64,000 nt of DNA. Source: Naegleria lovaniensis. Lineage: Eukaryota > Heterolobosea > Eutetramitea > Acrasida > Naegleriidae. Below are positions 29,388 to 39,573 of the stretch, one piece after another; within the stretch, counting starts at the first letter, position 1, and every line of letters starts with the position of its first letter. The translations under genes were made by a program, and so were the position numbers. The stretch spans positions 186,001 through 250,000 of the forward strand of contig NW_025407837.1 in the NCBI RefSeq assembly GCF_003324165.1, read 5' to 3'. The notes beneath the pieces are model-generated. The model saw only the letters and a list, made by a program, of their open reading frames with translations, made no database searches and was not told the origin of the DNA.

Positions 29388-31873
29388 CTAAATCTTCTTC
29401 TTTTGTTTTAAAAAGTCAGTAATTCTCTGAATGAGATCCTTTTTCGATCCACTCACTTTCAATTTGTATTGTTTACAAAATTCTTTCAAAATATCGAGAG
29501 TGAGTTTGTCAGCCTTACCATCCTTGATCAGTTGAACCATATCAATTTCTTCTTCATCATCATCACTACTAATTTCCTTCTTTTTCTTCTTTTCTTTGGG
29601 TTTCACCTTATCTTCATCATTGTCTTGTTCATCATTTTGTTTTTTTCTCTTTTTAGAAGATTTCTTTTCATTGTCTTCTTCTGTCTTGACCTTGAGACTC
29701 GATGTTGCTTCTTCTTCTTTCTCAACCCCTTCTAAAGCTTTGGAACGTGCAGCAGCACTACTACTACTACGAGATGAACTCTTACTGGATGCAATCGGTT
29801 GATAATCTTTAGGGAATGTAATTTCTTTAAATTCTTCCATCAATGATTGATACTTTTTCATTCCTTCAATATCAGGTTTCAATGTATCTTCAATTTGTTC
29901 CACTTCTGAATGTTCCAATGCCAATGCTTGTAAGGATTGATAAAATTGTTGTAGAGATGGATTATTGAAAAAAGAAGAATTAAAATCAATTTGCATCTTT
30001 TTAGCTAATTTCTTTGCCAATTGAACATGTTTGTCTGATGGTTTTGATTGATTTTCAAATTGTTGTGGTTTTCTAATACCATCTGCATAGGGTAGAAATA
30101 TAATTTGAAATCCAGGTGGTACGATTTGAGAATGATCTTGTTCATCCAATACTTCTTGTTGAGCAATAAGAGCAACATATTGTGGCATGATACCTTCTCG
30201 TTGAATGAATCTACAAATTGCAATCTTATCCATTTCAATCATCTTTTTGTGAATAGCAGATAGAGATAAAAGACTTCCTTGAATTTTGTGATCATTGGGA
30301 TAGAGGAAACCACTCGATTTGTAATTGTGATAGACTTTGAGACGACTCTTGGGTTTAAATCCTAATAATTTGATTCCAGGTTGAGTATATTCGTTTTTGA
30401 TGGATGGAGTTGTGTGTTGAGTGGTAGTAGTAGTGGTAGTAGTAGTGGTTGTTTGTTGAGTAGTAGTAGTAGTTGTAGTAGTAGTAGTATTCAAAGTAGC
30501 ATTCATCATAGGAGCTCCTATACTATGACTAGTAGTAACATTCATAGTAACATTCATAGTACTTCGACCTGTATGGAGTTGACGTATTTTTGATAATTCA
30601 TCCAATGTAAATTCAGCTTTCTGATTACCATAGTCATAGTAATAGACCATATCATTTTGAAAATTAGATCCTTCCATTAAATTAGTAGTACCAACAGTAC
30701 CAACAGTAGTATTAGCAAATTCTGTAGCTGTATTACCACCACCACCATGACCTTGTTTCATTAATTCTGTTCCTGTATCTTCACAAATATATTTAGTTTC
30801 ACATTTCAATGGTTTGTTGGTATCTGAATGTAATAAAATAGCAGGTGGTTTTTTAGCCTTACTCACACACGAATACAATGTACAATGATAGACCATACAC
30901 GAATCATTGTCATTGCCTTCTCCAATCACGAATGGAATGGATGTAATTCCTCTCTTTTTAAATTCTCTTCTTCTCAATTTATCTCTCAAATCTTTAAATG
31001 CTACTGCACAATCATACGTAATATTACCTGTATATTCATCATCATCAATATGAATCATTTCTCTCCAAAATAATTCACTTTTAAAAGACTGAGGTGGAGA
31101 TTTCAATACAAATAAATCTATCGTAATATCACTGTTGAGTAAATCTCTACTTCTTTCAATCGATTTAATTCTAGCAGAAGTATCATCTCTACATGGATTG
31201 TCATCATTGGTGAATAAAAAGATTCTTTTAAATCCTAATTGAGAGGAAGAAAGAGAAAATAAATGTTGACAAGTCCAAAGTGCTTCATGAATCGTATTCA
31301 CTGACGGTGGAGATTCTAAACAACTGGTGACTACAGATGATTGAGAACCATGATTGGTTTGTTTGATTAAATTCTCAATATCTTTAATTCTTTTAGCATC
31401 TGGTGTATCAAGATCATGATATACATAAATATGATTAAAATCAAATTGATTGAGTTTCTCTTTGGTATTGTAAAAGACAACACCCAACACATCACTTGGA
31501 TTGGATATAATTTTATCACTCAAAGTATTAGCAACTGCTTTGAGTGTCATGAAGAAGGGAATGGAATCGAGTTTAGAATCACCAGAAAGAGTTGTGTTAG
31601 TACTACTTGATACTTGTGAGGGTTCACTAGGATGAATGGTGGTTGGGGTTGTTGTTGTTGAGTTGTTGTGGATACTAGTTGATCAAACATGGAGGATTGA
31701 GTATCAATTAAAAATATGATGGAATCCTTTAAATGTTTGTACTCGGGTGAATCATTGTCCTCCTCACCATGGTGGTTAGAGGTCCATGCATCATCAATAT
31801 TTCCCAATAGAGGATCATCACGAGAGTAGGCTATGAATTCACCACCACCGTCATCCTCTTCTTGTTGCCACAT
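29388..31873 (-). CDS. XRCC6: Ku70 DNA end-binding protein
   Basis: Exon 31873-31689 and exon 31626-29388, joined over a 62-bp intron (GTTTGA...ATCCTAG), give 807 residues; the start follows seven A. The N-terminal vWA domain reads DSIIFLIDTQSS, then DVLGVVFYNTKEKLN and IFLFTNDDNPCRDD. The beta-barrel part contains PGIKLLGFKPKSRL, MPQYVALIAQQEVLDEQDHSQIVPPGFQIIFLPYAD (in part) and LQALALEHSEVEQ, aligned with human Ku70. A Lys-rich linker leads to a C-terminal SAP domain (LDILKEFCKQYKLKVSGSKKDLIQRI). A His/Thr low-complexity insertion adds length. Ku70 pairs with Ku80 to hold DNA ends for non-homologous joining. The first intron is inferred; a frameshift in the CAA repeat is the alternative. 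Confidence 0.88.
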
Positions 31874-31949
31874 TTTTTTTAATAAAAAATTCTTTGGCGG
31901 GCTAGCAAAAAGATGATTTCAACAAATTCAATTCAAATTCTGAAATTAT

Positions 31950-33061
31950 TTAATGTTTGTGTTGTTGCATGCTCAAAAAGGCATTCCAAAAGATACAACA
32001 AAAGTTGATATAAAGTACTCGATACGCTGATGGAACCAAAAAGAAATTACTGATATTGAGATTGATTTAACAGTCATTTGAGAATCATGTAAGAATCATT
32101 GTCAAATCATTGTAAAATCATCATTCAACAACATTAATTGTTCAAAAAACTTTCAATTATTAACTTACAAATATTGAAGTGGTGGCCATACGATCATATC
32201 TACTAAAAATGTATGAAAATAATCCTTTTTCAATTTTGACATTATTTTGTGAGGTAAATCTGGTGTTGAAGACTCATGAGATAAAGTACGACGATCATTA
32301 TGGATGATTTCATCTATATTTTGAATGGTTGTAAATTGATCTTCTTCTCCTCTCTTCCAAATATTAGAATCTAAAGTACTAGGACTCGACCATTCGCTAC
32401 TACTACTACTGGAAGACCTACTACTAATAATGGATGGAGTATGATCTACAGTACTAGGACTCGACCATTCATTCTTATTATTCTCATTCTTATGATTAGT
32501 ACTATTACTCTTATTCTTGTCAAATAATTGCTCATAAAAATGTTCCATACTTGTCATGCATGAAAAGAATGCTATTAAAATCACTGGAGTAAATACAAAT
32601 TCATCCATGAATACCTTCTTTGAAATTTGTTTAAATTTGTTATGTTTTGAAATGATCATTCTCTTATCTAAATATTTATACCACAAATGAGCAGATGGAG
32701 CAAATACAAGACTACCATAAAGCATCATTCGGAACATTCGTTCAAGATCAATGAAAAGAGGATTTGGTGTTCCTTCATTTCCGAGTGATGATTGTTGTTG
32801 GTGGTGTTCAGATGATGATTGTTGTTGTTGGTGGTGTTCAGATGATGATTGTTGTTGATGGTGTTCAATACATTGACACATATAATCTCCAGATCCAAAT
32901 AGAAATGCAGCTGATATTCCTTGTGTAAGAAATGGATATCGTTCTAAACAATAATTATATTTTGCAAGGTAGTGTTTTAGGAATTGAGAAATGCGAAGAA
33001 ATTTAGAGGCGTGTGATGCTGTGAATCGTGAGAAATGACGGAATCGAAAACGTGATGGCAT
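31950..33061 (-). CDS. Mpv17/PMP22-family membrane protein
   Basis: Exon 33061-32169 and a short last exon 32049-31950, joined in phase 2 across a 119-bp intron, give 330 residues. The last exon is easy to miss but supplies the family's C-terminal signature: WPPLQYFNFFLVPSAYRVL, then FWNAFLS. Earlier blocks fit too: YPFLTQGISAAFLFGSGDY, RMMLYGSLVFAPSAHLWYKYLD and FVFTPVILIAFF. Gln/His/Ser repeats and a Ser-rich loop enlarge the middle. Mpv17/Sym1/PXMP2 proteins span the inner mitochondrial or peroxisomal membrane four times and are linked to metabolite passage. A basic Phe/Arg-rich N-terminus fits mitochondrial import. It lies 76 bp downstream of the Ku70 start, in tandem. Confidence 0.88.
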
Positions 33062-34053
33062 TTTCCCAAGTTTTTTCAAAAAGTTGTTGTTGTTGTTGCG
33101 AGAAGAGTTTTAAAGAAGGTGTAATAGCTATGTGCAACGGTAATGGTTTCAATAATGGATGGTACTACATGTAAAATGTACCTGACAGAGAGGTGGTGGT
33201 GGTGGTCAACAAATCAACAATGGAGAGAAACAACTTGAGACTCTCTATGATGATGATAACCAAGGAGGGTTGTGAAGTTAAGCCTGAACAATGTGTAGTT
33301 TTGGTTGGTGTGGACTCAAATTGTGCTCCAAGCAAACACGAAAATGATTGAGTTGGGTTGGATGAAAAGTGAGTGTGTAAATAGTGTAACTAAAAGTTAG
33401 AATTTGTGGATGCTTTTTTTAAGGTACGTTTTTCCACGAGCGTTGTTGTTGTTGTTGAATCTTTTTCAATCATTATGAATCTTTGAGAGCGGAAATTTTA
33501 CAACAACAAAAAAATTCCAATCCACACACCTCTCATCTCATCATCATCATCATCAACACACACACCACATACCACACATACATTTCGTGACATTCATGAC
33601 CAACGGTATGTAAATATATCTGCACATCGAGCACATTCATCTCAACATTCACAGTATTTAGCGGAGAAGGTATTTTATGTGTCTTGTTATTATTCTGTGC
33701 TAGTTGTGGATATTTTAGAAGGTAAGAAGAGGTGATATGATTCAATGAAATATAATCATCATTATCAGAGTTCCAAGAATTAAACAATATATGGAAAATA
33801 GAAAGAAAGGATTTTTCGGAATATTTTTCAAAGGATCAGTGATTGGAATTCGATTGCACTATTTAGTTTCATTGTTAATGTCGATCATGTCTCTTTATAT
33901 ATTATTTGTAAAATAATTATCATCATTTATAACTATTCGTGTGTGTGTGTGTGTATATTTGGTAGTACTATTAATCGTGTGTGTGTGTGTAAACTTGAGA
34001 CTATTCGTGTGTGTATATTTTCCTGTATACTCAATCAACTCTCTAAATCCACA
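33062..34053. other. intergenic, 1.0 kb, with GT-repeat block
   Basis: No convincing gene. TGTTG and CATCAT microsatellites occur around 33440 and 33537. Three blocks of TCGTGTGTGTG repeats occur at about 33938-34020, just before the small helical-protein gene. An 84-codon minus frame (33533-33787) has no ATG at its start and no motifs. Confidence 0.5.
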
Positions 34054-34554
34054 ATGATTGATTTATCCTTCTCACAATATACATGGTTGTATTATTTATC
34101 TTTTTCAAAACTTGATCATTTAAATGCAAATTCTCAACAACACAAATATGCTCTCATTGAATATATTGAATATTTATATAAAAATTATTATTTTGGATGG
34201 ATGGGAAAGGATGAAACTTTGATATATTTGATTGATTATTTCATTGAAAAGAAGAAGGAAATTATTGATACCTCCTACATTCCAATCTTTGCATTTAAAA
34301 TTATGATCAAATTAGAACAAGAAATATTATTTTATGACATTTTAAAAAGATTGTTGAAAATGAATGAATTTAATTTAAGTTTATCATACCAACAAGCAAT
34401 GTATATCATGAAATCCAAGGAAAACAAATCATCACTCCTCATACATTCACTCTATCAAATACACGAGTTGTACCGAAGAAAATTTCTCAAAAACAAATTA
34501 CACCAATTCATCATCAGGCTGAAAGTTATGTCAACCTTTGAAAAAAAGAAATAA
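34054..34554 (+). CDS. small helical protein, unrecognised
   Basis: A 166-residue frame from ATG 34054 (MIDLSFSQYTWLYYLSFSKL). The frame stays open upstream through GT-repeat sequence but without a better start. It is rich in Tyr, Leu, Ile and Lys, predicted all helical, with no signal peptide or clear membrane segment, and ends FEKKK. I do not recognise a family. The regular alternation of hydrophobic and charged residues suggests a genuine folded protein; it could be a TPR-like or lineage-specific protein. Confidence 0.6.
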   Translation: MIDLSFSQYTWLYYLSFSKLDHLNANSQQHKYALIEYIEYLYKNYYFGWMGKDETLIYLIDYFIEKKKEIIDTSYIPIFAFKIMIKLEQEILFYDILKRLLKMNEFNLSLSYQQAMYIMKSKENKSSLLIHSLYQIHELYRRKFLKNKLHQFIIRLKVMSTFEKKK

Positions 34555-34610
34555 ATTTTGTAATTCATTCAACAAAAAGCAACGGTCGAACAATCCTCAC
34601 GCCTGACAGT

Positions 34611-34733
34611 ATGGCTAAAAAACAAATCCAGCTCTCCTTTACCGCACGCTATCATGTACAACAAAAAAATGTTGACACTCCAACTCCAAAGAAGCGATAC
34701 CTCCATGAGAGGAGACAGAAGGTAAACCGTTAG
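34611..34733 (+). other. coding-like fragment, 40 codons
   Basis: ATG 34611 reads MAKKQIQLSFTARYHVQQ and continues into VDTPTPKKR...ERRQK before a possible GTAAAC donor at 34722 and a stop at 34731. The last part is duplicated in inverted orientation at 35225-35274, where it reads VDTPSPMKR...ERRQK on the minus strand. It could be a first exon with the rest lost or unrecognised. Confidence 0.3.
34671..34720 (+). repeat. inverted duplication, left arm (50 bp)
   Basis: It matches the reverse complement of 35225-35274 at 44 of 50 bases (88 percent), counted by hand, with weaker similarity continuing about 30 bp outward. The reading frame is kept between the arms. Confidence 0.8.
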
Positions 34734-35224
34734 TAACCTAATATTGTTGAAATAAGTTAATGCTCGATATTAAAGACTGTAAGCAAAGTTTATTTGTTAC
34801 TCAATTGCTCTTTCGCGAAACAGAGAAAGGAATTACGATTTATCAAATGATAAAAAACTAAACAAAATTGCGCTGTTGGGCTAAATTGATTAAAACACAA
34901 CATTAAGTCATATTCCCACAGTAACAATAAAATATCATTATATTACCCGCAATCTAAAGCAACGGCTCAGAAATAAGAATTCTTCACGGTACGTCAATTT
35001 CAGTGCTGCAGCTTTTTAAAATTGTAAACGTAACTTACATTGAGAATAGTAGTCTGTAATCGAAGTAATGAATAATTATTACCCAAGGTATTTTGACACG
35101 AAATGCGTAAATTTTTGCTGGTATAACTTCCCATTCTGTTTGTAATCTCGAAAAACTTTGTAACTTACTATTCATAATTGTTATGTAACTTCAAACAATA
35201 ATAGATTAATAACAATGGGTTAGT

Positions 35225-35274
35225 TTCTGTCTCCTCTCCAGGAAGTGTCGCTTCATTGGAGATGGAGTGTCAAC
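35225..35274 (-). repeat. inverted duplication, right arm (50 bp)
   Basis: Partner of 34671-34720; the arms face each other across about 500 bp of AT-rich DNA. Confidence 0.8.
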
Positions 35275-35427
35275 CAACAACCTTTATTGTTTTACAGTTG
35301 TCCCGAGAAATGGATACTAGAATGTGATGAAAAAACTCAAATTGCTTTGAGAAAAACTACATTGAATGGATAATAGCTCTGGGACGAATTTAGATCATAT
35401 AAATAAATTTGTTCCTTGTCGCATTGA

Positions 35428-35565
35428 TGCGACGCAAACATCGTTGAGCGAATCAACGACGGAAATTTAAAAAAGATCGTGGGAAACCCATCAATGATAA
35501 GGCCAAAGCCAATCGAAGACACAAAAGCGTCAAAGGAAATCACTGAGCAAATCAATGATATATAA
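35428..35565 (+). other. coding-like fragment without start
   Basis: Open for 45 codons before TAA, reading DANIVERINDGNLKKIVGN and ending SKEITEQINDI. The composition looks like protein rather than noise, but there is no ATG, clear acceptor or recognised family. Confidence 0.25.
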
Positions 35566-35711
35566 GACAAAAGCCAATTAATACAACACAAAGTGTTGTT
35601 GAATTCTAATTATAATGGGAGGGAAGGGAGGGTGTTGTTGTGGTGCCAGACTGTTGGGAAGCTGCAGTAGTGGTATTAGTTTGCTCTTTAGAGAGCTGTT
35701 TTGGTTGTGGA

Positions 35712-35778
35712 TTTGTAACGAAAACAATAAGGTTGACTAAAATTATATTTTAGTCAACCTTATTGTTTTCGTTACAAA
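35712..35778. repeat. perfect 32-bp hairpin with 3-nt loop
   Basis: The arm at 35712-35743 starts TTTGTAACGAAAACAATAAG and is the exact reverse complement of 35747-35778, with TAT between. It has no tract of T after it. It lies 54 bp from an assembly gap. Confidence 0.95.
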
Positions 35779-35831
35779 ACACTTCCGTTCTTTTCAGAAC
35801 ATTCAAGGAGAGTTTTCTTACAAGTTACATT

Positions 35832-35841
35832 NNNNNNNNNN
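35832..35841. other. assembly gap (10 N)
   Basis: Ten N mark an unsequenced or unjoined stretch of unknown true length; a gene piece could be missing here. Confidence 1.
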
Positions 35842-36331
35842 GAACTGCACTTCATACATTTGACACTCACGTGTCAAATTCAAACAGCACTGACACGAAG
35901 TGTAAGGTGTAAGGTGCCAAGTATAACAACTCCGTTCACACATTGGCGTAGAGAATTTCAGAGATCTATGATGTAATGATGGATTTATTGTCCTGCCTTA
36001 TTTCACGGAATTGAAAAGAACGGATCCCAGAATTTTCGTAACAGGTTCATCCCAACACTGAGTGCATAGAGTACGCAAATCCCTCAGTACAGATTTCAAA
36101 TCACAGGTCCCATAGACCTTCGTTGAATCTAGGAACTGGATTTATCTTGATCCCTTTTCACGTAAGTTTTGTAAAAAGATTTTTGTTGACAAGCTAATAC
36201 TGTACTCCTAATTCCTTAAAACTTCAAAGAAATGATCATGTCGCCAACATTTTCAATAAGCGTTGCAGACACACCGTTGCAATCTGATCGATTTCCTTTC
36301 CAACCCATTTCTATTGGCAATCAAAAAAAAA

Positions 36332-39300
36332 ATGTCATTACCAACCACCCCATCTCTCCTTCCCATTCGACCCTTCTCGTCCTCCTCCGATGAGCACATC
36401 CTCCTGTCATCATCCAACATGATAGGAGTAATATTCGAGACGCTACTTTCAAATCAAACCAACAACAATAACACCAATGGTACTCTTCCTTCCATTCAAC
36501 ATTCAATGGATGCCTTCTTCTTTGTGAGTTTAGCCTTCACTCTTGTGATCGGAACCATTCTCTCCATTCTCATTTTGAGATTTTATACCAAATCCAATCC
36601 ATTTCCATGGTTCTTGTACATTCCTCTTTTAATTACTTATTTAATGTTATTTACTGCAGTTTCACTAGTTTGTATTGATTTGGCAAGTGTAAGTAGTCCA
36701 AGCACGCGACACTTTCATCATATACCAACTATTGGAAATCATGACTTCACTGCATTCACTCATACATTCATTCATTCAATATTCAATTTTCACTCGCACA
36801 CCCCATACATACCCTCACCCAATACACCCCATACACACCCCATACACACACCCAATACATACCCCAATACACTCACCCAATACATACACACCCACACACA
36901 CCCCAATACACACACCCCACCCCCATCTCAGGCCATTTCAAGTGGTAAATTAAATAAGAAACAATTAGCTGATCCTGCATTGGTCGTCTTGTGGAGATTT
37001 ATTTATTGGTCTTTACAAATTCTCTCATGGATTTTACTTCCAGTGTTTCAAAGTTATTTATATACTGGTGAATTTTTAGCAATTTTTCGATGGTTACGTG
37101 CCATTCTCGATAACATTATCACCTATTCAGTCATGTTATTAGTGGGTGGTATTGCATTGGGTGGATTTTGTTTATATATTGCCATTTCTAATTTACAAGA
37201 TCCACAACATGCACAAATTATTTCATTGGATTTAATAGCAGGTTTAGGATTGAGTTTGTCCAACATTTATGGTTTAGTATTATTGGTTGGATTTATTGGA
37301 TATGGACTTGTTGGTCTTCCTCGTTCTATTTTAGATATGAGTAATGATGAACGTCAATTAAGACTCTATGAATTTAAAACACCAACCATTGTAGAAGAAT
37401 TAGAAGATTTAGAAGATGAATTATTAGAATATTTAAGTATTTGTAAAGTATTGGATCGAAAAGTGGAATCTCATCACAAACAACGTAAAAATTTAGATCG
37501 AATTATGAAAACAGTTCAACAAGTCACAGATAATCATCCTCAATTATTGAAAAAAGCAAGACAAAGTACTTTGAGAGAGGGTGATCTCAATTTAATTCCA
37601 TCCAATATTGAAGAATTAAGTCGTTCTCAATGTGTGAAAATTCATCGATTATTACAAAAAGGTTTGTATCAATGTGATGGGATTTTGAATATTATATATA
37701 TATATATATATTTATATATACGTTATATATACATTGAATTCTTTACATATGATTCAATATTACATATATATATATACACACATTCATGATGAAATAATAT
37801 TGCACATATATATATATACACACGATGTTTAAATTCTTTACATTCTACATATGGTTCAATATATGAATAGCCATTCGTGAATTCAGTTCCAAACAATATC
37901 AATGGAAACATCTTCAAAGAAAAGCCTTCATTCTTCAAGATATCATTGAATCCAAATCGAATCATTCTGAAAAGAGAATTGTCTCAGTGTTTCGTAGTCC
38001 TCGTCCTAAATTTCTTCAAAAGATTTTAGAGAAACCTGAATGGATCTATCGAACCTATTTGAGATCCTTCTTTTTGAAATTACTAGTACTTTTATTCATT
38101 CCTTTTGGATTAATTTTAATGTGGTGTGAATTTACTCCACTCTTTAAGAATATTCATGCTACCAAACATTTAAGATTATCTATTTTGGAACTCATCATCA
38201 TGTCCATGAAAGATCGGTTTGCCATTCAATTTGTGTCTTTGGGAATTTTATCATTGATTTTGGCAATACTTCTTTTTGCCATGTATCGAGTGAGAATTTT
38301 ATATATATTCCAAATGGTACCTCATCATACAGGTAAGTATATTGAGAGTTGAAAGTGAGTTGTTGTTGAATATTATTATTATTATTATGGTAAATATGAT
38401 GATGGTATATATTGTGATTGATGTATATATGATGATGGTAAATATGATGATGGTAAATATTATTATGATGTATATATATTATAATATCATCATGGTGGAA
38501 TGTTCTCTTACTATAGATGCATATACTTTATTCTATACATGCATTTTCCTATGTCGAGCAATTCCTAGTATGTGCTTTAACTTTTTACAGGTAAGAAATC
38601 GGATTGTGTGTTTTGAAAATAGTTATGACAACATTTCATGGATTTTAATGATGATGATGGCCACTTTCATATTCACTTTCATATTCACTTTCATATTCAC
38701 TTTTATATTCACTTTCTTTGACAAATACTACTCTTTTTTGACATTCTACTACTACTCACACAGATGGTTGGTGTTGATCCAGATGATGGTGTTGCATACT
38801 ATACTATTTATGGAGCACTTCGATTGGATGGATTACGAATTTTTGGTGTATTGGGAGGTTTCATTGTTGACTATTTTCCAATTCTCATTATTGTCGTTGC
38901 ATTTATTACGTTATTTAAATTAATTGAGAGATGTGGAACTTTATGTAATATTCAAAGATTTAATTATACAAGTTCTACTATCAATGATGAAACCGTGTTG
39001 GAAGGTCGTGAAATTCTTCAAAGAGCAAGAAAAAGAAAGATGAGACAATTACAAAATGTTGCAGTTGAGAAAATTTCAACTTCTTTTGATAAACTTGAAG
39101 AAATATATTTAGATAGTAAGGAATCGAGAAGAGAGGATGAAGAAGAGGCCATCGATGAGATTCCTCAAGAGAAGGATCATTTCGATCATTTTGAAATTCA
39201 TCAAGATTTATTGAATGAAAGAAATGTAGAAGATGACGATCAAGAGCCTGTAGAAACTACTCCTCATCGCTCAAAAACAAGACTCGATCGCATCTATGAA

Positions 39301-39411
39301 AAGCATGGAAGAGAAAGACCAACATCCAAGACCAGCAACCATAGTTTGGTGGACTCGGTGAAAACCAAATTGAAGAATTTCAAGAAGAAGAATTTTGATT
39401 CGGTTCTATAA
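36332..39411 (+). CDS. LMBRD2: LMBRD2-type multi-pass membrane protein
   Basis: Five exons: 36332-36688, 36932-37661, 37871-38332, 38517-38590 and 38764-39411, giving 756 residues. The ATG follows nine A. Splices are supported by similarity to human LMBRD2: ALVVLWRFIYWSLQILSWILLPVFQSY, RLLQKAIREFSSKQYQWKHLQRKAFILQDI, HHTDAYTLFYTCIFLCRAIPSMCFNFLQ and VDPDDGVAYYTIYG (each in part). About nine membrane helices flank a long cytosolic coiled coil (EELEDLEDELLEYLSI). The tail is charged, ending in a Lys-rich segment. LMBR1-domain proteins sit in plasma or lysosomal membranes; LMBRD2 has been linked to beta-adrenergic receptor signalling. The 243-bp first intron has no stop in frame, so an uncorrected reading would include it wrongly. 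Confidence 0.9.
36785..36931. repeat. CACACCC-type simple repeat in LMBRD2 intron 1
   Basis: Imperfect repeats of ACACCCCATACAC and CCCAATACA fill the 3' two thirds of the intron and end in CCCCCATCTCAG, so the repeat itself makes the pyrimidine-rich acceptor. Confidence 0.85.
37690..37870. repeat. TATA-type repeats and duplication in LMBRD2 intron 2
   Basis: Runs of TA alternate with two related copies of AATTCTTTACAT...TATGNTTCAATAT (about 37736-37764 and 37831-37863), so the intron grew by tandem duplication. Confidence 0.7.
38665..38715. repeat. 12-bp tandem repeat in LMBRD2 intron 4
   Basis: CTTTCATATTCA is repeated about four times in tandem, the last copy with one change. Confidence 0.85.
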
Positions 39412-39573
39412 ACTATTAAAGATGTACATCTTGAAAAGACCTGGTCATTGTTGTTGACTTTCGTATTGACAATATATAATTGCAAACACGTGCTTCAAAC
39501 TGGAATTTGATGAAACGAGTTACTCACACTTTGACATGAACTCATGTACATTTGAGACTTGACCCAAAAAAAA

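Larger units (their letters stand above)
34555..36331. other. gene-poor region with inverted repeats and an assembly gap
   Basis: A 1.8-kb stretch with no convincing full gene. It contains a short coding-like fragment at 34611, an inverted 50-bp duplication, another coding-like fragment near 35430, a perfect hairpin and ten N. It resembles the remains of a mobile or duplicated element but no family can be named. Confidence 0.6.

Noticed and set aside
29469-29802. Very hydrophobic frames antisense to Ku70
   Set aside because: They are mirror readings of the Lys/Glu-rich linker and Ser repeat; phenylalanine and leucine come from the reverse of AAG/GAA codons.
33533-33787. 84-codon minus-strand frame
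   Set aside because: It opens without ATG and ends in a CAT-repeat-coded Met run; no family resemblance.
35862-35882. Short palindrome TTTGACAC...GTGTCAAA
   Set aside because: Eight-base arms with a 4-base loop are expected by chance in this composition and have no context; only the 32-bp hairpin is kept.
36689-36931. Coding insert VSSPSTRHFHH...TPPPSQ in LMBRD2
   Set aside because: The frame is open, but it has a GTAAGT donor and CTCAG acceptor, and the flanking family motifs join across it; it is an intron.
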